From assembly GCA_023412435.1 (NCBI GenBank), contig JAEYNS010000267.1:1-15561 (forward strand): 15,561 nt of DNA, written 5' to 3'. The DNA is from Actinomycetes bacterium. Its GTDB lineage: Bacteria; Actinomycetota; Actinomycetes; Propionibacteriales; Propionibacteriaceae. The translations under genes and the position numbers were made by a program. Under the pieces are notes generated by a model. That model was not told where the DNA came from. It did not search any database and saw only the letters and a list, made by a program, of their open reading frames with translations. This document shows, piece after piece, positions 9,080 through 15,561 of this stretch; position 1 is the stretch's first letter, and every line of letters starts with the position of its first letter.

Positions 9080-9267
9080 GAGGACGGCTTCCGGGAGGGC
9101 CGCTGGCGGCGGACGGTGGGCAACTCGGCCAAGGTATGACCATCACTCCCCGGTCGCAGGAAGAAGTCGACATCCGGCCGGAAACTGCTCACATGCTGGA
9201 CGCTGCCCGGGTGGCCAGGCGCTGCTAGCCTCGTGCTGGGTCGTTACCCCTCGCAGAAGGTGGCGTG
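9080..9267. promoter_or_regulatory. Divergent intergenic region between permease and Yip1-like genes
   Basis: These 188 bases separate two divergently transcribed genes and must hold both promoters. On the plus strand TAGCCT at 9226-9231 is a reasonable -10, which would start the transcript near 9238, ahead of the AGAAGG ribosome-binding site at 9255-9260. On the minus strand TACCTT (9131-9136) is a weaker -10 candidate for the permease. No convincing -35 elements, operator repeats or small genes are visible. Confidence 0.4.
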
Positions 9268-9945
9268 ATGGACGGTTTCCTGGGCTTCCTGGACGCCCTG
9301 GGTCGCACCATCGTGGGCATCCTCACCTTCGACACCTCGATCGGCAGCTGGCTGGCCGGCTACCCCCTGGTCGGCTGGGTGGCGGTGACGATCGCTCTGC
9401 TGGCCGGGGTCTCGACGCTGCTGGGCGACAGCGTGGTGCTCTTCCTCAACGGGATCCGGGGCTGGCGGTTCGGGGTCAGCCTCGCGCTGAACGGGGTGGG
9501 TTTCGTCCTGCTCTACGCCGTCCAGGCACTGGTGATCGCCCTTGTCGGGTTCCTGGTCACCGGCGAGCGGCTCTCGCTGACGGTCGCCACCTGGGCGGTG
9601 CTGCTGTCCACCGCCCCGCTGGTGTTCGGGTTCTTCGAGCTGATCCCGTACCTGGGCACGGGGCTCGCCCGGGTGCTGCAGGCCTGGGCGGTGGTGGCGC
9701 TGTGGGTGATCACCGGCGCGCTCTTCCGGGTCGACCGCTGGACGGCCCTGCTGATCACGCTGGTCGGGTGGGGCGTCATGCAGCTGCTGTCCTGGCTGCT
9801 GGCCCGTCCGCTCACCGCCATCGGCCGGTGGATCTGGAAGGTCATGACCGGGCACTCGACCATGCTGACCGCCCACGACCTGCTGTCGGGGCACGTCTTC
9901 GCCCCCGTGGAGTTCGACCCGACCGGGCCGCAGGAGCGGCCATGA
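9268..9945 (+). CDS. Yip1-like five-helix integral membrane protein
   Basis: This is a 225-residue hydrophobic protein with segments near 33-52, 68-98, 106-126, 134-154 and 158-179 and a short hydrophilic tail. The arrangement and the phrases LLGDSVVLFLNGIRGWRF (51-68) and APLVFGFFELIPYLG (116-130) recall bacterial Yip1-domain proteins; this is recognition by eye, not a search. Bacterial members have no established function. ATG 9268 is preferred over GTG 9265 because AGAAGG (9255-9260) gives a 7-nt spacing. The stop overlaps the next gene's ATG (ATGA), so the two proteins are probably made in coupled amounts and may act together at the membrane. Confidence 0.75.
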   Translation: MDGFLGFLDALGRTIVGILTFDTSIGSWLAGYPLVGWVAVTIALLAGVSTLLGDSVVLFLNGIRGWRFGVSLALNGVGFVLLYAVQALVIALVGFLVTGERLSLTVATWAVLLSTAPLVFGFFELIPYLGTGLARVLQAWAVVALWVITGALFRVDRWTALLITLVGWGVMQLLSWLLARPLTAIGRWIWKVMTGHSTMLTAHDLLSGHVFAPVEFDPTGPQERP

Positions 9946-10937
9946 TCATCACCCTCGTGGCGCTGCTGCTGGTGGTCGTCTTCCTCGCCCTCAGCTTCGG
10001 GCCGCTGGAGTCGCTGGGCTGGTGGCGCGACAAGGGCGTCGACCGGGTGCGGGACTCGCTGCACAACCTGGTCCGTGACCAACCCGACCCCGCCACCACC
10101 CAGGAGTACGAGCAGTTCGTCATCTACCTGTCGGGGATCGGGGCGATCGATCCGACCAGCGTGCCCCCGGAGGAGGCGCCCCTGGTCGCCGAACTGCGCC
10201 GGCGGCTGCCGACCTTCTGCATCGCCGACGATGTCTTCCCGTACTCGGTGTCCAACCGGGGGCTGACCGCGCAGCGCGCCCTGGCCGGGCTGTGGCGCAG
10301 GGTCGAACGGCTGCGGCTGGCCAAGCCGGAGAGCCTGCTGGGCATGCTGGTCAACGCCCGCAACGCGATCCAGCTGTTCGTCTGCGCCGACCGTCGCTAC
10401 GGCCCCACCTACAACATCGGGACGGCCCAGGAGATCCTGCGCTCGCTCGTCCGCCACGGCTACCGGCTCGGCAGCGGGGTACCGGTGACCCTGATCGGCT
10501 GGAGCGGCGGCGCCCAGATCTCGCTCGGTGCCTGCTGGTACCTCGGCATGCTCGACCTGCCGCTGCGGGTGATCTCGCTCGGCGGCATGATGGCCGACGA
10601 CTACGGGCTCGACCGGATCGAGAAGCTCACCCACCTGCGCGGCAGCAAGGATCCGCTGGAGCGGCTGGGCTGGATCCTCTTCGCCGGACGGTGGCCCGGC
10701 GCGATCGGCTCGCCGTGGTCGCGGGCGATGGCCGAGGGGCGGATCGACGTGGTGACGCTCGGCCCGATGCAGCACAACGCCAAGGCCCACTACTTCGACG
10801 CGGCTACCTTCGCCCCGGACGGCCGCAGCTACCTCGAGGTCAGTACCGACGCCATCCACGCCGTCCTGGTGGGCCAGCCGGTCCGGGTGATCGAGCCCGC
10901 CGCCGAGCCGACGCCGGGCACGCCCGGGCAGGAGTGA
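9942..10937 (+). CDS. Membrane-anchored alpha/beta-hydrolase-like protein
   Basis: This is a 331-residue protein. Residues 1-19 form one transmembrane anchor (MIITLVALLLVVVFLALSF). The rest is soluble and holds an alpha/beta-hydrolase elbow, LIGWSGGAQISLGA (184-197), with Ser188 as candidate nucleophile. A downstream GSKDPLERLG (234-243) could supply the acid Asp237, and HNAKAHYFD (278-286) could supply the catalytic His (278 or 283). ISLGGMM at 211-217 is a further conserved-looking block. I recall similar unnamed proteins in cyanobacteria and actinobacteria but cannot name a characterised one, so the substrate is open. The start is set by the ATGA overlap with the Yip1-like gene and by AGGAG at 9932-9936, 5 nt upstream. 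The C-terminal 20 residues are proline/glutamate-rich and probably disordered. Confidence 0.78.
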   Translation: MIITLVALLLVVVFLALSFGPLESLGWWRDKGVDRVRDSLHNLVRDQPDPATTQEYEQFVIYLSGIGAIDPTSVPPEEAPLVAELRRRLPTFCIADDVFPYSVSNRGLTAQRALAGLWRRVERLRLAKPESLLGMLVNARNAIQLFVCADRRYGPTYNIGTAQEILRSLVRHGYRLGSGVPVTLIGWSGGAQISLGACWYLGMLDLPLRVISLGGMMADDYGLDRIEKLTHLRGSKDPLERLGWILFAGRWPGAIGSPWSRAMAEGRIDVVTLGPMQHNAKAHYFDAATFAPDGRSYLEVSTDAIHAVLVGQPVRVIEPAAEPTPGTPGQE

Positions 10938-10972
10938 GGCCGGCCCGGGGAAGGGCAGGGGAGCGCCCAGGG

Positions 10973-10987
10973 GGGCGGCTTCCGCCC
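10973..10987 (+). terminator. GC-rich hairpin after the hydrolase gene (possible weak terminator)
   Basis: GGGCGG (10973-10978) and CCGCCC (10982-10987) form a perfect 6-bp stem with a CTT loop, 36 nt after the stop codon. There is no T-run behind it, so intrinsic termination is uncertain. It lies just upstream of the proposed GTPase promoter at 11006. Confidence 0.3.
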
Positions 10988-11005
10988 GGTGGTCCGCCGC
11001 CCACC

Positions 11006-11011
11006 TAGGCT
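11006..11011 (+). promoter_or_regulatory. Likely -10 element of a leaderless promoter (GTPase gene)
   Basis: TAGGCT lies exactly 7 nt before the GTG at 11019, and no Shine-Dalgarno sequence precedes that codon. Both hexamer and spacing are identical to those before the YceH-methyltransferase gene on the other strand. A leaderless transcript beginning at the GTG is therefore likely. Confidence 0.5.
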
Positions 11012-11018
11012 TGCCGAC

Positions 11019-12134
11019 GTGACGCACTGGTTCACTGAGACCTTCCGGGCCGAGTTCGACAAGCAGGCCGAGCAGCTCGGCCGGATCAACCAGGCCATCT
11101 TCGGCAAGACCGGCGTCGGCAAGTCGACGCTGGTCAACGCCATCTTCGGCGAGCCGGTGGCGGCGACGGGCATCGGTGCCCCGGTCACCATGGGCTCCCA
11201 CCTCTACCTCGACAAGCGCGGCACGCTGGGCGTCATCGACACCCGTGGCCTGGAGATCGGCAAGGACGACCACGAGATCCTCAAGGAGATCACGAAGGCC
11301 GTCAGGGAGAGCCGGGGGCGGCCGGTGTCCGAGCAGGTGCATGTCGCCTGGTACTGCATCAGGGGGATGGACCGGCGCTTCGAAGAGGTGGAGGAGCGGT
11401 TCATCAGGAAGCTCGCCGAGCTGGAGGTCCCCGTCCTCGTGGTGCTCACGCAGGTGCCGATGCGGGAGGGCCAGTACCACCCGGACGCGGTCGAGCTGGC
11501 CCGCCAGATCCAGGCCAGGAACCTGCCGATCGTCGGCGGGCGCCCGTTCATGACCTACGCGATGAGGGACCAGTTCACCGGTCAGCCGCCCCACGGCTTG
11601 ATGGACGTGCTGCAGGCCACCTTTCAGGTCGCTCCCGATGCGGTCAGGGGAGCCCTCGCGGCGGCGCAGGCCATCGATCTTGAGCTCAAGGCGTCACAGG
11701 CCCACAAGGCGATAGCGGCGAGCACCGCAGCGGCCGCCGCGGCGGCGGCCGTCCCGATCCCGTTCAGCTCGGCGGCGATCCTCGTCCCGATCCAGCTCGG
11801 GATGATGGCCCGGCTGGCCCAGCTGCACGGGCTCGGCTTCGACAGGGCGGCGATCCTGGCGATCGCGTCCACCTCGATCGCCACCTCGGCCGGACGCGCC
11901 GCCGCAACCAGCCTGCTCAAGTTCATCCCCGGCGCAGGGACGGTGGCCGGCGGGGTGGTGAACGCCTCGGTCGCCTCGGGGTTCACCCTCGCGATGGGCG
12001 AGGCCTGGCTGGTGGTCTGCCAGCGGGCGGCCACGAAGTCGCTGCCGACCGTTGACGGGGTGATCGACAGCGCCGCGGTGAAGAACCTCTTCGAGCAGGA
12101 GATCGCCAAGCGGCTGCCCCGGATCCGCCACTGA
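11019..12134 (+). CDS. P-loop GTPase with DUF697/YcjF-like hydrophobic C-terminal domain
   Basis: This is a 371-residue protein. The N-terminal half is a TRAFAC-type GTPase with Walker A GKTGVGKS at 29-36, a T-rich switch region near 50-58 (GIGAPVT at 51-57), and G3 DTRG at 74-77. The expected G4 (N/TKxD) reads LTQVP (143-147), so guanine specificity is degenerate or met otherwise. The C-terminal half (about 210-345) is Ala-rich with hydrophobic helices around 236-265 and 276-330, resembling the DUF697 domain that follows GTPase domains in YcjF/Era-like membrane proteins. Start: GTG 11019 follows a TAGGCT -10 by 7 nt (leaderless); an in-frame GTG at 10989 would put the promoter inside the gene. 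It follows the Yip1-like/hydrolase pair on the same strand after 81 nt and may work with them. Its role is unknown. Confidence 0.85.
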   Translation: MTHWFTETFRAEFDKQAEQLGRINQAIFGKTGVGKSTLVNAIFGEPVAATGIGAPVTMGSHLYLDKRGTLGVIDTRGLEIGKDDHEILKEITKAVRESRGRPVSEQVHVAWYCIRGMDRRFEEVEERFIRKLAELEVPVLVVLTQVPMREGQYHPDAVELARQIQARNLPIVGGRPFMTYAMRDQFTGQPPHGLMDVLQATFQVAPDAVRGALAAAQAIDLELKASQAHKAIAASTAAAAAAAAVPIPFSSAAILVPIQLGMMARLAQLHGLGFDRAAILAIASTSIATSAGRAAATSLLKFIPGAGTVAGGVVNASVASGFTLAMGEAWLVVCQRAATKSLPTVDGVIDSAAVKNLFEQEIAKRLPRIRH

Positions 12135-12300
12135 CAACCCGTTCGGCGGGCTGCCCGGGGGTGAACCGTCGTGCATCGGTCTGACCATTTCGTGCACTCA
12201 TGTGTTCTCCGGTCCTGACAAGCGGGATCGCATGTCTCAGGATGTGCGGGAATCGGCTTTTACGACGCAACGTAGTACGGATTCTGGAAGACTACGCACC
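12135..12300 (+). promoter_or_regulatory. Upstream region of the transcarboxylase operon
   Basis: These 166 bases separate the GTPase gene from the 5S gene and are visibly less GC-rich towards the 3' end. Two short competing hairpins (CCCG/CGGG at 12138-12150 and CGGG/CCCG at 12147-12157) could end the GTPase transcript, without a T-run. Two direct copies of TCGTGCA (12169-12175 and 12190-12196) are 21 bp apart, two helical turns, as an operator might be. GGAAG at 12286-12290 is a ribosome-binding site 10 nt before the 5S ATG. A unique -10 cannot be chosen. Confidence 0.4.
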
Positions 12301-13794
12301 ATGAGTCAGCGAACCATTGGCGTGACGGAGCTGGTCCTCCGTGACGGTCACCAGAGCCTCCTCGCGACCCGCATGGCCCTCGAAGACATGGTCGAGGCCT
12401 GTGAAGACATCGACAAGGCCGGTTACTGGTCTGTCGAGTGCTGGGGCGGGGCCACCTACGATTCCTGCATCCGGTTCCTCAACGAGGATCCCTGGGTGCG
12501 GCTGCGGACCTTCCGCGAACTGATGCCCAACAGCCGCCTGCAGATGCTGCTGCGCGGCCAGAACCTGCTCGGCTACCGCCACTACCAGGACCTGGTGGTC
12601 GACAAGTTCGTCGAGAAGTCGGCCGAGAACGGGATGGACGTCTTCCGCGTCTTCGACGCGCTGAACGACCCGCGCAACATGGCCAGGGCGATGGCGGCGG
12701 TCAAGAAGACCGGCAAGCACGCCCAGGGCACGATCTGCTACACCATCTCGCCGCTGCACACCGTCGAGGGCTACGTCCGCCTCGCCGGCCAGCTGCTGGA
12801 CATGGGCGCGGAGTCGCTGTGCCTGAAGGACATGGCGGCGCTGCTGCAGCCGCAGCCGGCCTACGACATCATCCGGGGCATCAAGGACACCTACGGCGAC
12901 ATCCAGATCAACGTCCACTGCCACTCCACCTCCGGGGTGACCCTGGTCTCGCTGATGAAGGCCATCGAGGCCGGGGCCGACGTCGTCGACACCTCGATCT
13001 CCTCGCTCTCCCTCGGGCCGGGCCACAACCCGACCGAGTCGCTGGTCGAAATGCTGGAAGGCACCCCGTACAAGGCAGACCTCGACATGGAGCGCCTGCT
13101 CCGGATCCGCGACCACTTCGCCAAGATCCGCCCGAAGTACGCCGCCTTCGAGTCGGCCACCCTCGTCGACACCGACATCTTCATCAGCCAGATCCCCGGC
13201 GGCATGCTCTCCAACATGGAGAGCCAGCTCAAGGCGCAGGGCGCCGGCGACCGGGTCAAGGAGGTTATGGACCAGGTTCCGCTGGTCAAGGCCGCCGCCG
13301 GTCACCCGCCGCTGGTCACCCCGTCCAGCCAGATCGTCGGCACCCAGGCCGTGTTCAACGTGCTGATGGGCGAGTACAAGGTGCTCACCGGCGAGTTCGC
13401 CGACCTGATGCTCGGCTACTACGGCGAGACGATCGGCGAGCGCGACCCCGAGGTGATCGCGATCGCGCAGGCCCAGGCCAAGAAGGAGCCGATCACGGTC
13501 CGTCCGGCCGACCTGCTGCCCCCCGAGTGGGAGACGCTGGTCGCCGACGCGTCCAAGCTGGAAGGCTTCAACGGCACCGACGAGGACGTCCTCACCTACG
13601 CGATGTTCCCCGGGGTGGCCCCGGGCTTCCTCGCGGCGCGCGACGAGGGACCCAAGAGCGTGGCGAAGACCGCCGAACAGCTCAAGGCCGAGGCGGACGC
13701 CGCCAGTGGTGCTGCGAACGCGGTTCGCGGCCCGATCAAGTACAAGGTGTCTCTCGGCGGGCGCGACCACAGCGTCTCGGTCGAGATGGCGTGA
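12301..13794 (+). CDS. Methylmalonyl-CoA carboxytransferase 5S subunit (transcarboxylase, pyruvate side)
   Basis: This is a 497-residue protein, close to the roughly 505 of the Propionibacterium 5S subunit. It transfers CO2 from carboxybiotin on the 1.3S subunit to pyruvate, giving oxaloacetate in the Wood-Werkman cycle. The DRE-TIM-like barrel opens with LVLRDGHQSL (11-20). Metal and active-site residues expected from the known 5S structure are present: Asp15, Lys176 (the carboxylated lysine) in CLKDMAA, Met178, and His206 and His208 in NVHCHST. SLGPGHNPTES and VTPSSQIVGTQAVFNV are also typical of this family and of oxaloacetate decarboxylase alpha chains. No biotinyl domain is fused. ATG 12301 is chosen for GGAAG 10 nt upstream; an in-frame ATG at 12232 would add 23 residues encoded with many A/T third positions, unlike the gene. 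The 12S gene follows after 11 nt. Confidence 0.95.
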   Translation: MSQRTIGVTELVLRDGHQSLLATRMALEDMVEACEDIDKAGYWSVECWGGATYDSCIRFLNEDPWVRLRTFRELMPNSRLQMLLRGQNLLGYRHYQDLVVDKFVEKSAENGMDVFRVFDALNDPRNMARAMAAVKKTGKHAQGTICYTISPLHTVEGYVRLAGQLLDMGAESLCLKDMAALLQPQPAYDIIRGIKDTYGDIQINVHCHSTSGVTLVSLMKAIEAGADVVDTSISSLSLGPGHNPTESLVEMLEGTPYKADLDMERLLRIRDHFAKIRPKYAAFESATLVDTDIFISQIPGGMLSNMESQLKAQGAGDRVKEVMDQVPLVKAAAGHPPLVTPSSQIVGTQAVFNVLMGEYKVLTGEFADLMLGYYGETIGERDPEVIAIAQAQAKKEPITVRPADLLPPEWETLVADASKLEGFNGTDEDVLTYAMFPGVAPGFLAARDEGPKSVAKTAEQLKAEADAASGAANAVRGPIKYKVSLGGRDHSVSVEMA

Positions 13795-13805
13795 GGAAGA
13801 AGGAC

Positions 13806-15365
13806 ATGGCCACCAAACCAGTTTCCATGAAGAAGCGGGTCGAGGCTCTCGCCACCGCCCGTACCACCGCCGAGCTCGGCGGGGGTGAGGCACGTCTGGA
13901 GAAGCAGCGCTCCTCCGGCAAGATGACCGCCCGCGAGCGGCTGGACAGCTTCCTCGACGCCGACTCCTTCCAGGAGGTCGGGCTGTTCCGGCGCAACCGG
14001 ACCACGACCTTCGACATGGACACCGCCGACCTGCCCGCCGACGGTGTCGTCACCGGCGCCGGGACGGTCCTGGGTCGTCCGGTCCACGTCGCCAGCCAGG
14101 ACTTCACCGTGATGGGCGGGTCGGCCGGCGAGGCGCACAACAAGAAGGTCGTCGAGATGATGAAGGCGGCGCTGACCAACGGCACGCCGTTCGTCTTCAT
14201 CAACGACTCCGGCGGCGCCCGGATCCAGGAGGGCATCGACTCCCTCTCCGGCTACGGCCAGGTGTTCTACGCCAACGTCGAGCTGTCGGGTGTCGTCCCG
14301 CAGATCTCGATCATCGCCGGCCCCTGCGCCGGTGGCGCGGTCTACTCCCCGGCGCTGACCGACTTCGTGATCCAGACCCGCAAGGCCCACATGTTCATCA
14401 CCGGGCCGAACGTCATCAAGCAGGTCACCGGCGAGGAGGTGACGCAGGACGCCCTCGGCGGCGCCGACACCCACATGGCGGTGTCCGGGGTCAACCACTT
14501 CGTGGCCGACAATGACGAGCAGGCCCTGCTGATCGCCAAGAAGCTGCTCAGCTTCCTGCCGCAGAACAACTCCGAGGATCCGCCGATCATCGAGGGCGAG
14601 TACGACGTCGAGTACGACCCCGAACTCGTCGACGTCGTCCCGGTGGACGGCAAGCAGGGCTACGACGTCCGCGACGTCATCCACCGGCTGGTCGACCGGC
14701 AGGACTTCCTCGAGGTCCAGGCCGGCTACGCCCAGAACATCGTGGTGGGCTTCGGCCGGATCAACGGCCGCAGCGTCGGGCTCGTCGCCAACCAGCCGAA
14801 CGTGCTGGCCGGCGTGCTGGACATCAACGCCTCCGACAAGGGCGCGAAGTTCATCCGGTTCTGCAACGCCTTCAACATCCCGATCGTCACCCTGGTCGAC
14901 GTCCCCGGCTACCTGCCCGGCGTCGCCCAGGAGCACGGCGGCATCATCCGGCACGGCGCCAAGATGCTGTACGCCTACTCCTCGGCCACCGTGCCGCTGG
15001 TGACCGTCGTGCTGCGCAAGGCGTACGGCGGGTCCTACCTGGCGATGGCGTGCCGTGACCTGGGTGCCGACAAGGTGTACGCCTGGCCCACCGCCGAGAT
15101 CGCGGTGATGGGTGCCGAGGGTGCTGCGGCGGTGGTCTTCCGCAAGGAGATCGCGGCCGCCGAGGATCCGGCAGCCCGCCAGGCCGAGATGGTGGAGGAG
15201 TACCGCAACACCTTCTCGACGCCGTTCATGGCCGCCTCGCGTGGCCTGGTCGACGACATCATCGATCCGGGCGACACCCGCCGCAAGGTGGCCCAGGCGC
15301 TCGAGCTGCTCGCCAACAAGCGCAAGACGAGGCCTGCCAAGAAGCACGGCCTCATGCCGGTCTAG
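13806..15365 (+). CDS. mmdA: Methylmalonyl-CoA carboxytransferase 12S subunit (carboxyl transferase)
   Basis: This is a 519-residue protein with the full-length two-crotonase-domain layout of the 12S/PccB/MmdA family. It takes CO2 from methylmalonyl-CoA onto biotin, releasing propionyl-CoA, and forms the hexameric core of transcarboxylase. The N-terminal domain has TARERLDSFLD (41-51), QDFTVMGGSAGEAH (98-111), NDSGGARIQEG (133-143) and the oxyanion-hole stretch AGPCAGGAVYSPA (171-183). The C-terminal domain has VDVPGYLPGVAQEHGGIIRHG and LRKAYGGSYLAMA, its matching acyl-CoA/biotin site, and the tail ends KKHGLMPV as in related carboxylases. ATG 13806 has AGGAAG (13794-13799) upstream, and the gene lies 11 nt after the 5S stop, so they are in one operon. 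The 12S reading frame has no stop across much of the 5S gene, but that is a GC effect, not coding. Confidence 0.95.
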   Translation: MATKPVSMKKRVEALATARTTAELGGGEARLEKQRSSGKMTARERLDSFLDADSFQEVGLFRRNRTTTFDMDTADLPADGVVTGAGTVLGRPVHVASQDFTVMGGSAGEAHNKKVVEMMKAALTNGTPFVFINDSGGARIQEGIDSLSGYGQVFYANVELSGVVPQISIIAGPCAGGAVYSPALTDFVIQTRKAHMFITGPNVIKQVTGEEVTQDALGGADTHMAVSGVNHFVADNDEQALLIAKKLLSFLPQNNSEDPPIIEGEYDVEYDPELVDVVPVDGKQGYDVRDVIHRLVDRQDFLEVQAGYAQNIVVGFGRINGRSVGLVANQPNVLAGVLDINASDKGAKFIRFCNAFNIPIVTLVDVPGYLPGVAQEHGGIIRHGAKMLYAYSSATVPLVTVVLRKAYGGSYLAMACRDLGADKVYAWPTAEIAVMGAEGAAAVVFRKEIAAAEDPAARQAEMVEEYRNTFSTPFMAASRGLVDDIIDPGDTRRKVAQALELLANKRKTRPAKKHGLMPV

Positions 15366-15374
15366 GGGGTCCGC

Positions 15375-15561
15375 ATGTCTCAGGACGCAGAGCTCCTCGA
15401 ACTGGTCAAGGGGCTGTACGACAAGATCGACGGTCTCGAGCTGAGGATCAAGAAGCTCGAACTGCACGACACCGATGTGCCGGAGGAGACCATGGTGGCG
15501 ATCGCCGCCGCCGTGGCCGCCTACCTCGGCCACAAGGCGAGGAAGCGCCAGCGCCGCTTCG
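15375..15561 (+). CDS. Small transcarboxylase-cluster protein, N-terminal part (3' end outside window)
   Basis: The first 62 codons are visible, running off the right edge. ATG 15375 follows AGGGGG (15364-15369) by 5 nt and begins 9 nt after the 12S stop, so it is co-transcribed. Residues 1-30 (ELLELVKGLYDKIDGLELRI and on) have a leucine heptad spacing that suggests a short coiled coil. After an acidic link comes VPEETMVAIAAAVAAYLGHK, then a run of basic residues. The Ala-rich helix with a basic tail resembles the short segment found in small accessory subunits encoded next to biotin-dependent decarboxylases. As I recall, in Propionibacterium a small gene lies between the 12S and 1.3S genes, and this is probably its counterpart. 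Its function is not established. Confidence 0.75.
   Translation, partial: MSQDAELLELVKGLYDKIDGLELRIKKLELHDTDVPEETMVAIAAAVAAYLGHKARKRQRRF

Noticed and set aside
12202..12300. N-terminal extension of the 5S protein from ATG 12202 or 12232
   Set aside because: The added codons have many A/T third positions unlike the gene, the known family begins close to the GVTELVLRD motif, and GGAAG precedes 12301.
12438..13805. Extension of the 12S reading frame far upstream through the 5S gene
   Set aside because: The translation there is Arg/Pro/Gly-rich out-of-frame sequence. The true 12S N-terminus (MATKPVSMKKR) with its own ribosome-binding site begins at 13806.
12292..13893. Long open frame (over 530 codons) on the minus strand opposite the 5S gene
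   Set aside because: It mirrors the strongly recognised 5S gene; its translation is rich in H, D, R, G, V and Q as expected from antisense of high-GC codons and shows no domain.
13596..15533. 645-codon minus-strand open frame opposite the 12S gene
   Set aside because: The plus strand encodes an unmistakable carboxyl transferase. The antisense product is low-complexity (DD, VG, HV repeats) and has no recognisable motif.

Overview
The window is high-GC actinobacterial DNA, almost certainly from the Propionibacteriaceae or a close relative. The strongest evidence is at the right end: a 5S transcarboxylase gene, a 12S transcarboxylase gene and the start of a small accessory gene. This is the biotin-dependent methylmalonyl-CoA:pyruvate carboxytransferase of the Wood-Werkman propionate cycle. 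Coding density is high and most intergenic gaps are under 200 bases.

Left part (1-3708). A truncated ygfZ/CAF17-like folate-binding gene is coupled by an ATGA overlap to a membrane-anchored alpha/beta hydrolase. Facing them on the minus strand is a fusion of a YceH (DUF480) domain with a SAM methyltransferase. Next, on the plus strand, is a TerC-family metal (probably Mn2+) exporter. Its leader carries the hallmarks of a yybP-ykoY manganese riboswitch, and a perfect 6-bp inverted repeat could hide its Shine-Dalgarno sequence.

Middle part (3659-9079, minus strand). From right to left in transcription order come an APC-family amino-acid permease, the ribosome-associated GTPase TypA/BipA, and 24 bases later a large multi-pass membrane protein of no assigned function. 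The soluble C-terminal domain of that protein reads like a divergent TIR domain, including a candidate catalytic glutamate. Its 3' end overlaps the 3' end of the terC-family gene by 50 bp.

Right-middle part (9268-12134, plus strand). A Yip1-like membrane protein overlaps a membrane-anchored alpha/beta-hydrolase-like protein by ATGA. They are followed by a GTPase with a hydrophobic DUF697-like C-terminus. Together they look like a small membrane-associated module of unknown role.

Right end (12301-15561). The 5S and 12S transcarboxylase subunits are followed by a truncated small gene. The biotin carrier (1.3S) is not in the window and would be expected just beyond the right edge.

No rRNA, tRNA, CRISPR array, insertion sequence or phage gene was seen. 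The most interesting items are the manganese-riboswitch expression platform, the TIR-like membrane protein and the Yip1/hydrolase/GTPase module. All functional statements rest on reading motifs by eye; no database search was run.
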